Of a DNA stretch of 64,000 nt, positions 1 to 11,780 are shown piece by piece (the first letter of the stretch is position 1; each line of letters opens with the position of its first letter). A program made the position numbers and the translations under genes. A model generated the notes under the pieces. The model saw only the letters and a program-made list of their open reading frames with translations. It did no database searches and was not told where the DNA came from. The DNA lies in NCBI GenBank assembly GCA_036785705.1, contig JAWUZG010000970.1:3444501-3508500 (forward strand), in the 5' to 3' direction. This DNA comes from Acanthornis magna. Taxonomy: Eukaryota; Chordata; Aves; Passeriformes; Acanthizidae.

Positions 1-452
1 CATCAATGGCCCACACTCTGTCAGTGAGCAGATCCACAAGAAACTGAGAGGGAACATGGCCAGGACATCTGGCCCAAATTGGACAAAGGGGTATTCCACA
101 CCACAGAGCATCATGCCCAGTATATAAATTCTGGGAAGTTGCCTAGAAAGGGTGACAATAATGACTTGAGCACAGGCTGGGCATTGATCAGTGGGGTGTG
201 AGCAATTGTACCATGCATCACTTCTTTTACTTGGATTTTATCTCTCTCCCCCCCACTCCTTTTTATTACTATTATTATAATTGTTATTGTTATATTTTAC
301 ATTGTTTCGATTATTTAGCTGTTCATATCTCACTCCGTGAGTTCTCCTCCCCATTGCATTGGGAGGAGAATGATGGTAGTGGAGTCAGAAAGGAGGGAAG
401 TGAGACAGTAGCTGTGCGGCATTTAGTTGGTGTCCGGGGTCAAACTACAACA
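1..452 (+). mobile_element. ERVL-type LTR, 5' part outside the window
   Basis: The segment reads as the downstream part of an avian ERVL-like LTR. A TATA box (TATATAAA, about 121-128) lies in a U3-like context, a T-rich R region follows at 230-330, and the end is a U5-like purine-rich stretch closing with a CAACA terminus at 452, as in the LTR at 35986-36450. No primer-binding site is seen after 452, so it is a solo LTR or the downstream LTR of an element lying to the left. The open frame at 198-530 runs across the LTR edge and is not thought to be a gene. Confidence 0.7.
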
Positions 453-1602
453 TCTCCCCAAAGTGTATTTTACTTTACCCTGTTGAATTGCACTGTATTT
501 CCTCAGTCGCTCCAATGTGGAGGAGTTTAATTTTAAGGTTTTCTTATCCTTGCCTATCTCTACAGCTCCTCCCATGAGCAAATACCAGATACAATTTCCA
601 TAAACTCTGGCTCAATGTCTAATGATTAATTGAAGAGCAGACCCAGGACAGATCCATGTGAATAGTAAACTATTGGTAACTACTCATGGAATTGTTCAAC
701 AATAATATGTATGTGCCTTACACATGAATTTCATTAAGATTATATCATTTTCTTATAACAAAAAAACCCCAAAAAACCATATCAGATACAGAATATTCTT
801 ACTTTTCCTTCACCTACAATCCTACCATTATAGTGAAGATGAAAATTAGACTTGACAGGATTTTGGCTGTGTATCTTCTTTGTTTTCTACCATGTAATGA
901 CAAGGAATTCATCTGATTTTTGTTGCAATATTTTTTGCATGAATCAAAGTAAATTGATTAGCATATAGAATCTTACAGGCCATCTCTGTCTTTCATTTCT
1001 CCAGGTGAATTTTAACTGAATTTTTTTTTTACTTGGGAGAAAAAATTCCATTTGTAATAAAGGTTAAAATTCTGATTCGAATTTTAAGGAAAACGTTTCA
1101 ATTTCTTGACTAACTTCTGGTGTAAAGTTGTTGCCTTGGTGATTTGTTGGTTGCTTTTTCTCCTGCGTTATGAATTTAGTTAATAATAAAAAGTACTTAC
1201 AATCTCACTCCTGCATCTGATTTTTTTCTTCTCAGGGTGAGAGTACACATTCTTTGATCAAAACTAGTGTTTGCAATTAAATTTTCAGTTAATTGAAAAA
1301 AGTGCATGAAGTTATTTTGTTCCAGACTGACCAAAAATAGTTAACTTCATTTGTTTTATTTTTAATTATAGGTAAGTAATAGTACCTAAGTTCCATGAAG
1401 CTTAACCCTTAAATGAAGGGTGGTGAGTGATTATCAAGGTAAAAATCCTCATTACAATTATTAATTTTAGGAAAAGGAAGTAAAATACTTCTGAAGCTTA
1501 TGCTAATGCACTGAGATTCACTGCTGGAAATCAAGTATGTATGTTACTTGTTAACGCGAACTGCAAACATTCGGTCACAAAGAAACATTATAGAAGCTAT
1601 AC
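453..1602. other. AT-rich unique interval
   Basis: No repeat end, RNA gene or coding signature was recognised. It contains only short homopolymer runs of A and T. Confidence 0.5.
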
Positions 1603-1930
1603 ATTCACAGAATCACAGAATTAACTAGGTTGGAAAAGATGTTTGAGATTACTGAGACCAGCCTATGACCTAAGACCACCTTGACAATTACAACATGGCA
1701 CTAAGTGCCACATCCAGTCTTTTCTTAAACAGCTCTAGGGATGGTGATCCCACCACCTCCCTGGGCAGCCCATTCCAATACCCAACCACTCTTCCTGCGA
1801 AGAAATTCTTCCTAATGTCCAGCCAAAATCTCCCATGGCGCAGATGAGGGCTGTGTCCTCTTGTCCTGTTGCTGGTTGCCTGGGAAAAGGGACCGACCCT
1901 CACCTGGCCACAACTTTTCATTAAAAAAGT
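1603..1930 (-). mobile_element. CR1 LINE, 5'-truncated, 3' end
   Basis: The left edge has the tandem CACAGAAT motif that is the reverse complement of the CR1 3' terminal repeat, so the element reads leftward. Only about the last 330 bp are present, the usual outcome of CR1 5' truncation. The right limit near 1930 is approximate. Confidence 0.9.
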
Positions 1931-1969
1931 CATTGTCATTGCATCTGTAAAATTCTTGCTTAGTTGCAC
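1688..1969 (-). pseudogene. CR1 ORF2 C-terminal remnant
   Basis: The minus-strand frame of 93 codons contains the conserved end of the CR1 ORF2 polyprotein: an arginine-rich RGHSPHLRHGRF segment, then LDIRKNFF, a W-N-x-L-P-R-E-V-V stretch, SLELFKKRLD and a stop. In a complete CR1, ORF2 has an endonuclease, a reverse transcriptase and this short C-terminal segment. Here the first two are absent, so it cannot act in retrotransposition. The first ~18 codons of the open frame lie outside the recognisable CR1 part and are fortuitous. Confidence 0.85.
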
Positions 1970-3917
1970 TCTGTATAATAATATAAACAGAAATATTTGT
2001 TCTGGAACAGTTTGGAGGGAAAATGAAAGGTTATTTTAAAGTGTAGAAATCTAAATGATGCAAAGGTAACTGGGGAATATATTTTAGTCATGTTTGTGAT
2101 TAAGAGAAGAAGCTGAATTTTCAGTGAAAAAGAAATATGACCAATTTATTGTTTTTTGCCTCATTTCTCACTATACTGTAATAGATAACAGGAAATCAAT
2201 CCAGCATATAAAAATATTGTCACTGACAGCTATGCCTACACCTATATTTACAGCTTTTTCTCTTCTCTTTTAAGCATGAGCTACTAATGTTTTGGAACCT
2301 GCTAAATGTTCCTGTTTTGAGAAACTGGACTGTGTATTAATATTCTGGAAGGTCATAATGCTGAGATAAATTTTATGCTACATTGTGCATACTTAGTCTT
2401 TTCATTTAATACTAGAGAACAAAACTTTAAAAGAAATCTTTTAAGGCAGAATTATTTTATATGTACTGGTGAGAACTAAAAAAATCCTAGAAAAAAACAT
2501 TATTTTACTCATTAGTTTGTATATTAAAAATGGCTTAATTTTAAACATTAGCTTTTTCAGATGCTGAAATTTCATAGACTGTTTTTGGAATGACAGTGCA
2601 TAGTCATGCATATTTTTTACCAGTCTTTATTCCCAGTTAAAACTATGAAGCTTACTACGTTTTGACACACCTAGTCTCATTCTTGCATCATAAATCGTTC
2701 TAGGAAAGAAAAAAATAAAAAGAACCAAGGAAGCTTTCTAAAAGGAATCATCAAAGCCTTACATATATTCCACCGTTGACTCAGGAAACCTCGAAACTAT
2801 CTTGACTTTTTCATAACAGACCTTCTAAACATAATATTTTTCCATGTGGAAACACACTGCTTTGGATACTGGTTGCCAAAACAGCTCAGAAAAGAGCTCA
2901 GTGATTTTAGATAAATACTTATAGGAATAAACACATTATTTAAAAAAAAAACCCCACATTATTTACATGAATTTTGTCTTGTGGTAGGTGAAGATTTCTA
3001 TAGCAGAACAATATCAAGAACATGGAACAAATTATTTAAGTCCAAGCTAAAATTAATTTTAAATCTCACAAAAGACAATACATTTACCTCTTGGGTTAAG
3101 TATCATCTTAAATCAGATTGTTTATGGTAATCTTACATAGTTCTACACACAGATAGTACTTATATGTGTAATACTTATGTACTACATATACTTGTACATA
3201 TATATGTACAAATCATATATGAAGACTTAAAGGGGAAATACAAGGTACAAATATAAATACACTACTGGATAGTAAATACTGTTATGTAGAAGATAGAGCA
3301 GGTAGGTATAAAGAAGATAACTGGAGCTGGTATCTCTAGTGAAACACACTCTACCAAAGCCATGAGTGTCTGTATGTTACTTTTCATGTTAACCCATTCG
3401 CATTTAGAAATTAATCTGTGCAATAGAAAAAGGGATTTTACAAGAACAGAGAATTGTATTTAAAAAGATCAGAATTAGAAAATTGTAATTAGTAGATTGG
3501 AAAAATTAGTAAATTGGAAAAAAACATGAAAACTAAGTAGTTTTGGCTTTGTTATCTAATACCACACTTGGTTTCCTTCACTCTGAAAGGAAGGAAATTA
3601 ATTTCCAGAGAGATCACTCAGTACAAAAACTAGAAGTATTTGCTGAGTGTATGGCATGGTTTAGCTTCACTTATTGAACATAAAGTCTATTAAAATCTCT
3701 AAAGGAATCATGTTTTGCTGTACAATTTAAATTTATTATAACCACTTGTGATATATTTTAGTAGGAAAAGTGTTGAAAAGTCCTAATTTAGACTTACTGT
3801 AGCATCATTTAAAAGGAGTGGAAGATCAAGATCAAGATCAAGATAGCTAAGCTGCTATTACTCTGGTTATGTTAGAAAACATACCAGTTTAAAAATTTTA
3901 ATATAACCTTATTCAGG
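1931..3917. other. AT-rich unique interval
   Basis: No gene or transposon was recognised. Small local features are an A run at 2941-2950, TA-rich sequence at 3177-3212, and a GATCAA repeat of about four units at 3826-3846. Confidence 0.5.
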
Positions 3918-4454
3918 TTTGTTCGCCTTTGCCCTAGATGAAGGGAACTAAAGTTTCTTTCCAAGGCATTGTTCCTCTAGGTGAGGCCTGATGACCTTAA
4001 CCTCTCAACAGACTGGGAGTAGCACAGAAGATACACAAGAGATAACTGCCATCAACCGACATTAACGGACCATCAACTCCAAACAACACCCCTGGCAGGA
4101 GTTGGAGATATCTAGTCCAGAAAAGACTGATAAGGAAATAAAAAATGAAGATCTAATTAATATCAGAGGTGAAGAAATTCAGATCCAATAGGAAACCTAA
4201 TAGTGGGGGTTGCTCAACTTTGGACCAATGAATATTGAAAAAATACATCTCTATGAGTTTTGACTGTATAAAGTTTGGGGGAAAATCTTTCAAAATCCAT
4301 GTACCATAGAATGATTCTCTCTGCACCCTCGGGCTATGTGCGGATGATTTCTGTGGCACGTCCTGGCCAAAACAAAATCCTGGCCAAAAAAAAAGTAATG
4401 CCTTGACTCTCTAACATTAAAAATGTTGTGGGAGGGTTTTCTGTTTTTCCCGCA
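3918..4454 (+). mobile_element. LTR of an endogenous retrovirus, approximate ends
   Basis: Promoter-like elements stand in LTR order: CCAAT (GGACCAATGAA, about 4222), then a TATA-type box (CTGTATAAAG, about 4244), then an R/U5-like region with a CTGCACCC segment near 4320 and an A-rich polyadenylation-like stretch at 4385-4397. It closes near 4454 at CCCGCA, followed by GTTTGGGTGACAAACTTGGG, which resembles a degenerate primer-binding site. A TGTTCG at 3918 is the guessed start. No target duplication was found. Family not assigned. Confidence 0.55.
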
Positions 4455-6667
4455 GTTTGGGTGACAAACTTGGGAGGGAAAAGCTCAGTATCAGTCCTAA
4501 AATCATACTAGTTTTCATTTGCTTGTTTTCCAGACTAAACCAGACCATGTGATAACAACATTGACATTAGTTTGCAACTTGTCCATTTGGTGGTTATGGT
4601 TTCATTTTTTTTGTCTTCATTTGTATTTCATACCAAATAGATAAAAATTAGAAACTTGAAATTCATAAGACATTTTTACCTCATTAAGTGAGTCCAAATC
4701 AGTACCAGGAAGGCCAAGCACTTGTTACATGCCAGAATTAAAACTTTTGTAAATATATCAGAACAAAAAATATTGTTCAATCTGCCAAGGGTAAATTAAC
4801 ATTAAAGATAGTCAACTCTAAATATAATACATCTATAAAACATCACATCAAAATTTGATAAAGGTGTGTTTAAGTGGCATGACATCATGTGATACTACCA
4901 CCCTTTTCATAGCTGCCTTATCCTTTCACTGTGTATTTTCTTCATTGAAAAATGGTTTTCTGAACTTGCTTTTGTAAATAAAAGAACTTCTAAAAAAGCT
5001 TGCAGAATCTTGGAAGTAAAGGTTCTCAGCTCATTATTGGAATTCAGGAACTAAAAAGAGTATATTATGTGTAATCCATTTTAAAGTAATATGAGATTCT
5101 TACATATATTCTATTTACTATACACTGAAATTTGCTCATTCAAAAGGGCAAAAGAACAACCAGGCACACAGGACTGCATTTTCATCAGAAGTTATTTAGC
5201 ACAACCTATCTTATTAACTGTAATTGGAACCTGCAGTATAATGGTATAACAGCTTTCTGAATTGCTCCCTTCCAGCAATCAGAGCCCTCTAGTTCCAGCC
5301 TCAAGGCTAAGATATTTTTTGTCCATATAACTTGCATGTCTATAAAAGACAAGGATTTATCAAAAGAGAGGAGTGAAAAGAGCTCAATTTCCTTTGAAGA
5401 AGACATTATTTACCAAGAACAATCCTACTTCTTTTTTGTTCTTTCTCCGAGTGAAAATTTCCACTATAGGCCTGTCTGATAAAAAAATTCCACTATTTTC
5501 ACAGCGGTTTCATCCTTCCCACCTTGTATCCAAGTCAGTGAAGCTGATCCTGATTTACATTAAGGAAAGAAGAGAAAAATTTAGTCTTTGGATTATTTCC
5601 AAGATTAGTTTGCTTACAGTATGTATCCTTAGAAATTGCCTGTTTTGATAAGACATCTTGGGTATGAGAAGACTTCAGTTTTGTGTTAGCAGACAGAATG
5701 AAAATAAAAAGTAGCATATAGTGTCCACCTAATCTTGAAATAAGTTTTTAAAAACCTTACATCCTTGTAGACTTGAGTAAGAGAAAAATGTTTTGCTGGG
5801 TCTCTGCTTGACTACATATAGACTTGAACTATAAAGTGCATAAATGCATTACATTAAATTTTGAAATAAAATAGTACAAAGTTATTATAATTCACTACAG
5901 TAGCTGAAGTATTATGCATCAAGGAGACGGTTTCTTTAAAAAAAAGTTTGTAAAATGAAAGAATACAAAATTACATTAATGGAAGCCAATCTCTTGCAAA
6001 TATAAAGAAAAAGCAAATAAATCAAGTTCTTTGTGACTACACTGCATGTTTGTAAATAATGAAATCTCAATTAAAAAAATCAGAGATGATTTTCAATCAA
6101 GAACATTCTCCAGATAAAAATGTTAGATATTGTTATGACTTATTTTAGGGAGAAAAAAAATAATCCTATCTTTTTAATGTGTTCAAACACTGCATTGATA
6201 AAAACTTTGAACGAAATACTGAAATTATCTTTTGAACTATTTTAATCCAAACCAAGGCACACAACAAACAATTACATTTTTTCTTACAGAGAAGTTCTTG
6301 TGTTTTGTTTTCCAAGAATGGGGATATAATAAAGGTTTACATATAGCCACCATAACACCATACTTCAATTCACCCAGCTTCCAGTAGAGCCAACACAAAA
6401 ACATATTTTAATCCACAAGAAAACCACCAGGGGAAGTTGTAACCCTTCCAAGACTTTAGGACTTTTGTTTCTGATTTCTAAGGTGGAAAATATAATCCAT
6501 AAATATCAATACTCTTCACCTATGTAATATGAATGGCTCTACCTGCATAGTCTAAATATATACACTGTCTACATATAAGAATGTTATAATATGGATAGAC
6601 ACAGAATTAAACCTTTCTGCCTGTGAATAGCTATTAACCTTATTTTTGTACTGTAAAAGTAATTTCC
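4455..6667. other. AT-rich unique interval
   Basis: Some proviral leader sequence may remain just after 4455. Beyond that no repeat, exon or RNA gene was recognised. The short frames at 5206-5717 overlap on both strands and show no domain. Confidence 0.45.
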
Positions 6668-6808
6668 ACCCTGAGTTAGATCAGTTGGTTAGAACAGAAT
6701 GCTAATGATGTCAGTCTTGTGAGTTTGATCCCTGTGTGGGCCATTTACTTAAGCGTTGCACTCGATGATCCTTGTGAGTCTCTCCCAGCTCAGAACATTC
6801 TGTGTGTG
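6668..6808 (+). mobile_element. tRNA-derived SINE with CR1 tail (TguSINE1-like)
   Basis: The 5' half resembles a tRNA with both internal RNA polymerase III promoter boxes: an A box like TTAGATCAGTTGGTTAGA (about 6675-6692) and a B box like GAGTTTGATCCC (6721-6732). The 3' half is a CR1 3' end (CTCGATGATCC, then CCCAGCTCAGAACATTCTGTG). This chimeric layout matches the songbird TguSINE1 family, which is thought to use CR1 reverse transcriptase. The copy is diverged and both boxes carry substitutions, so transcription is doubtful. Confidence 0.85.
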
Positions 6809-7487
6809 AAATAATCAGTCTAACAAACACATTGAGCTGTTCCATGTGGGAAGCCATATTTAATCGAGTAACTGTACAGACTTCCTGTTTTGAAAATAAA
6901 AATACAAGTTTGGTCATGTAATTTGCTGCAGATCTTGAAAAACTTACTCAACTATACAGTACAAGAAGCTTCCTGTCTACAAGTTGGGCAATATCAAACA
7001 CACAGATATTGAGATAAGAAACAATGATGCACTTATGCATCAGGCACCTGAACCTATAACATAAATTGTATATGTGGGAACATGTAGCAAGCTGTGAGTT
7101 GAAATTTAATTACTCGTAGGTAGCTTTTGCAAATTTTTTACTGTATGGTAAGACGCCATTTCAGTATTTCTTGAAATTAAATTGTTTGTAATGGACAGAT
7201 GCAAATAAAAATCCAACAAGTTAGATCATTGTATAATGTCAATGTATTTACTGAATGCATATTTAATACAAACACATTAAGCAAAATTTCCTTTCAGGGC
7301 CTGTAAATATAAATTAGAAAAGGAATATATACTGGCAACTTGACAAAAGCAAAATTCCTATTTTCTTGTTGCCTACTTCTCCCATACAATAATGAACATG
7401 AATGCAACAGCAATACATTTAGGTCAGTATATTGATTTCAGTGCCAATTACTTAGATGAAGTGAGGATTCTAGAAGCAGTGAGTAAT

Positions 7488-7488
<1 letters not shown>

Positions 7489-7539
<51 letters not shown>

Positions 7540-7541
7540 AA
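7489..7541. repeat. (TAAA)n microsatellite
   Basis: About thirteen uninterrupted copies of a TAAA tetranucleotide. Confidence 0.98.
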
Positions 7542-7849
7542 TATGCTTCTAACATATCTTTGAGGATTTATGAACCTTCAGAAATCAAGTTTCTTGATAC
7601 TTCTGCATGCTAACTCAATCTTTTATTTTGCATTAATAGAAACTTAAGAGAGTAAAACCTAGGTCATGTAATGTGGTTGAACACAAACTCCCATCAAATA
7701 GTATGTGTGTATCATATGTAGTTTTCACCTATGTGAAATGAGGGCTATATGGCCATAACCATTGCATAGACATCTCTGACACAAGTAAAGCTCTCTGCTA
7801 CAAATGTAAATCCATTTTTTTGTTTGGTTTTTTTTGGCCCCAGGACATG

Positions 7850-7999
7850 TTTAGTGCAGTAGGTCATCTCATATGCAATAAATCCACAACTCGTTGAACT
7901 GATGTAGAAGTAGAGATTAACTGCAAAATTATTGTCTATAAAATCCATGTGCAGCAGGCCATTAGTGCGATACAGAAACGCCAGTACCACATACTGCAG
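7850..7999 (-). other. Unassigned open stretch, possible exon or pseudogene relic
   Basis: On the minus strand a frame opens after an in-frame TAA at an AG (GTACAG) near 8000 and runs past 7850. Its first 25 codons are rich in CTG, GTG, GCG and CGC, unlike the surrounding AT-rich DNA. The peptide begins LQYVVLAFLYRTNGLLHMDF and has hydrophobic and aromatic runs and three cysteines. I do not recognise a family, and the supposed acceptor has a poor pyrimidine tract. Chance is a reasonable explanation. Confidence 0.2.
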
Positions 8000-10412
8000 C
8001 TGTACTGATTATCCAGTCAGAAAAGTTCTTGCTTGGTTAACAGAATGGTCGGATTAGGTCAGTGATGGCAAATCACTGTTGTCCTACACAAATGAAAACC
8101 TGAAAGTGCTCTTCCACATAAACTCACTGCAATGGATATGAGCTGAATATAATGCAAATCCTTGAATAGCAGTGGAGTGGTTTTGAAAGCCAGAAAATGA
8201 ATACCGGCCAATGTATCATATTTTTCTTCACCAAACAGATTTTTAGTGGCATATGAATTCTGATTAAACTTTCTGAAGCAACTGTACCTGCTGGAGAATA
8301 GTGATGTAATTAGCAAAAGACTGCAACATGACTACACATGTAATGTAATTCCTGATTTTAAAATTAAATCTGAATCAAAGTGCGTACTGAGTGGTTTTGC
8401 TTTGTGAACAAGTTATTCTCTCAATCCTGGCAATACTCTTTCTATGGCTGTGTTGTTGGTTTGTATTTTACATTGTATCAGGAAATGGAAGAATACTTAT
8501 TACAGCAAAGTATCATAAACCAAGTTGACTGCTTGCATTTTTTATTTTAATTACCACTAACTTGACATAGTCCTTCCTGTAACAGCACCATATGAAAGAT
8601 TTGAAAAATAGATAGCAGTAAAGATTAGAGTCCTGTATTGTTCCATTCTACACTGACATAAGTAAAGTAAAATAAACCACAATTCATCAAAGATAAGTAT
8701 TTTAATTGGAAACTGCAGGGAGTTGTTTATTGCATTTAGGAAAGATATCACATGAATTCTTGTGATGTTGGAGAATCCCAGCTTTGCCAAGAACTCTCTT
8801 TCTTGTACCATGAAAAGGAGAAAAAATGTGAATTATATATTCATACACTATCTTACCAGTCAATTAGCAACATGTTACTGGTCAGAACTTCAAAACATTT
8901 CAGCTTACTAAAACTTTGATTTTCCTGCACTGAAGTGAACATCTACTACAATACTTTAAGAAGCTTTTCACACAGTGTGTGACAGATAAAACCAGAAGTC
9001 TGAAACACTTTGGCTCCCAGTTACCCACCCTACCCCTCTGAGAGAGGTGCTGCCCCTGAGGCATGGATATCTGATCCTTTTGTCAATCAGCTGCTGCACT
9101 TTTCAGCCTGGTGTATTATGGTTCATGATGGGATCAGACATACCTTGGCCAGGAATGGCAATGTCCAGAAGCGGGTAAGGCTGACAACTGGGGGAAGTAA
9201 TAGTTTCACCTGTTTTCAGCATGCAGGATTGTGAGAGACCTAATAATACATACACATCCTGTGCCCTTAACGTACTACCATAAAAGCAGTTCAAGCCAAT
9301 AACACCACATCTAAAGTAGCAGTGCCAGAGCTTGATCCTCTGTCCCACCATTATGTAATGGGGTAGTAACCTGTAAGGAGGGAGCAATGCATGGCTTGAG
9401 GCTTGAGTGTGCTGTGTGGTGACAGGCACTACCTGACTGTCAGCACTTTTCCAGTTCATTAAGTTCAGCAATCAATTCTCTGAAAACATCAGAGGTTTTC
9501 TTACAATGTGTATGTACCTGAAGTTTTTGGATTTTCTTTCCCCAATTAAATACAGAGATTAAAACAAACAATAAAAAAAAATACAGGGAGATTTCTGTGA
9601 TTTTCATAGTTCAAACTCACAACATTAGAAGGTTAAGTACAACAGTGTTCAAAGTCTAGATGTTTATCTAAAGAAAATTAATTTTTCCTTTGAGACTTTG
9701 AAAAAAGTAATGGGATTTATCCACTTAACTCATACAAGTGAATGAGAGTTAAGCCATTTTATGGGACTCAAGGGGTAAAGAGTTACATGAGGGATCAGTA
9801 TAACATTATTTTTCACTTCCCATCAAGCCAAAAACACTTCAGGAGCAGAGGTAGGTCTTTTAGGGTATTTTGAGAGTTTTCCTTGATGGCCCTCATTCCC
9901 AGCCACAAGCTGTAAGCAATCAATGGGAATTAGCACATGTCCTAAGACATTAAAAAGCATTCCTTTCCATCTTCTGACCGAGCAAAACTGACCATACTAT
10001 TTCAGCCATATTTGGTTCAAGATTGGAGAATATATATGAGACAACCTAAGTTTAAGTCGGATTGTTCCTCAAGTTTCAGCACAAAACTTCATTACATTTC
10101 ACTGACAAACTTTAATGTCTGTCTTCGTTTGATAGACAGGTGTCTGCTTAGGAAGATGGGAACCTTCCTTAGAACAGAGAATGTGAATCCCCTTCCCTCT
10201 GAATTATTATAACTTTAGAATCAAGGGCTCTCAGGCAAAGGTATGGGAAAAGGAATAAGAGTTTTTTTACTAGTATCTATACTGAGGCAAACAATCAGTA
10301 ACAAAAATACAGTAAACAAGGTAAAAAAACAGTAAACAAAACCAAAAAAACTCGGTGGCAAATGTCCTTGGACTGTCAGGCACTTTCCCAGTTGGTGCAG
10401 TCACGGTCACGG

Positions 10413-10427
10413 CCAGCAGGGGCGCTG
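10413..10427 (+). promoter_or_regulatory. CTCF-like motif shared by both LTR copies, one base short
   Basis: CCAGCAGGGGCGCTG resembles the CTCF core CCASYAGRGGGCGC but has four rather than five purines between A and CGC, which probably weakens binding. The same form occurs on the minus strand of the copy at 60809-61725. Confidence 0.25.
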
Positions 10428-10471
10428 TTGGGCTCCTAGACCAGCCAAACAGGTGCGATGACTCCCGGGAA

Positions 10472-10486
10472 GCTGCAGATGGCGCT
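10472..10486 (+). promoter_or_regulatory. CTCF-like motif in LTR copy A
   Basis: CTGCAGATGGCGCTG fits the AGRKGGC core of the CTCF consensus with correct spacing, with mismatches in the upstream CCA. The aligned position in LTR copy B (61377-61391, minus strand) reads CTGCAGGGGGCGCTG. Binding is inference from the motif only. Confidence 0.3.
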
Positions 10487-11073
10487 GTGCCGCGAGGTTG
10501 GATCTGTGTCGCGCGTAATGGCAGACGGGCTGGAGCAGGGTGGAGCGCAGATGGACGGGGGGCGCAGCAGAGAGCCCAGAGCCGGGAGATGGAGCGGCCG
10601 GGTCAGCCCACCCGGGCCAGCCAGCAGAGGAGGCGGCAGGAAACTCCGCAGTTGGGGCAGGCAGGGTGCGGGGCAACAGGCAGGGCGCGGGGTGGTGGCA
10701 GGCGGGGGTCCCGTTCCGCTGCAGTGCAGCTGGGAGATGCACCCTCCCGGAGGGGAAGAGATGATTGGAGTCCCGTGCCCCGAGAACTCACCCACCAGGT
10801 AGAGAAAAACTAGTGCAAAGCCGGGCTTTTCTTTTCCTGCAGTCGCAGCCAAAAAAACGGAGAGCCGTTCCTTCCACTGTTGTCTCCTCCGAGACTTGTG
10901 AGCGAGTCCCTGTGTCGTTATCAAGTCTTGCTATCTCTTGTTCCCGTGCCCGCCCAGCCAAAAAGTCTTTGTCTCTTTTGTGAGAGTAAAATGTCCTCTA
11001 AGTACCGATCGTTACTTGCCTAGCAACAGAATGGGAAAAATTCCACTTCCCCCCCCCAACCTCCAACAATGTC

Positions 11074-11442
11074 AAACCTCAGTTACTTAAAACAATAGGA
11101 AATTTAAAAGCATGGAAGACGAAAAGAATTATGATAAAACAGTACTGAGACATAGAAGTAAAATAACTTTTGATTTGTACTTAATGAAATAAATAGATCA
11201 ATTAATTATAAAAATAACTTCAGATTTAGATTAAATAAGTAATTAAATCTAATTAAAGCTTTTTAAATTAGAGTGACATTAAATTAAGATACAGACTACA
11301 AGAATCCAAGAACCTTAATCATAAAATACACACTGAAAAAACCAACCCTTTTTTCTTTGTAGAAATAATATCATCAGTGATACTATTTCATATTGCAGTA
11401 AGGAAAAAGATTAAATTAGATAATCAGCAGTGATGCCTTTTC
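11074..11442. other. AT-rich spacer between two LTRs
   Basis: Low-complexity A/T-rich DNA with repeated AATTAA words at 11190-11290. Nothing else was recognised. Confidence 0.5.
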
Positions 11443-11780
11443 TGCCCTAAAATCACAAGCCAAACAGGATTAAAACAATAAAAAGTGGTTACCATTTATT
11501 GAAGGTCCTCCAGGTCTTCTTAAGGTGGAATGCACACGTGATATAGGGCTTCTGCACTTTTATAATTTTAGCAAATCAGCATAATTAACAAGAATCCCCA
11601 GTTAGAAAGTTCAGTTAATGAAGTAATTCCTCTTTTGGTTCAGCTCCCTACTGAAGCCTCCCCCTTGCTTCTAGCCCCACACTGTTTATGTCTAAATACA
11701 TGGGAAAGTGACATGGCCTTGGTTCACTGAAGAAGCAAGATTAGAACAGGATTCTAGGAATGTGTTTGTCTAACCCAACA
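11443..11780 (-). mobile_element. Short LTR, minus strand, approximate left end
   Basis: Read on the minus strand it starts TGTTGGGTTAGACAAACAC at 11780, has a TATA box TATAAAAG (11557-11564) and a downstream AATAAA (11495-11500) with the U3-R spacing of a compact LTR, and closes near 11443 at GGGCA. No matching target duplication was found, so the left edge is uncertain. Family not assigned. Confidence 0.6.

Larger units (their letters stand above)
6809..10119. other. Mostly unique interval
   Basis: No transposon was recognised apart from the microsatellite at 7489-7541. A slightly GC-richer stretch at 9000-9480 has overlapping frames on both strands (up to 122 codons) without a recognisable domain. 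The stretch at 7850-7999 is described separately. Confidence 0.45.
10120..11068 (+). mobile_element. Solo LTR, GC-rich ~0.95 kb family (copy A), with TSD
   Basis: The element starts TGTCTTCGTTTG and ends CCTCCAACA, giving TG...CA termini. It is flanked by a perfect 5-bp target duplication ATGTC (10115-10119 and 11069-11073). A 5-bp duplication fits ERVL-type integration; if the LTR ended one base earlier it would be 6 bp (AATGTC). A second copy of the same family lies inverted at 60809-61725. The middle (10380-10800) is strikingly GC- and CpG-rich for this window. Overlapping long frames on both strands there reflect composition, not genes. No internal proviral DNA is present, so it is a solo LTR left by LTR-LTR recombination. 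Confidence 0.92.

Noticed and set aside
6668..6740. Functional tRNA gene
   Set aside because: Only the A and B boxes and a general tRNA-like head are present. The sequence runs directly into a CR1 tail and the acceptor stem does not close.
9000..9480. Possible small gene (74-codon plus frame and 122-codon minus frame)
   Set aside because: The frames overlap on opposite strands and neither shows a domain or plausible splice context. Slightly higher GC explains their length.
10355..10983. Overlapping frames of 62-162 codons on both strands
   Set aside because: They are within the GC-rich LTR core, open in many frames at once, and show no domain.
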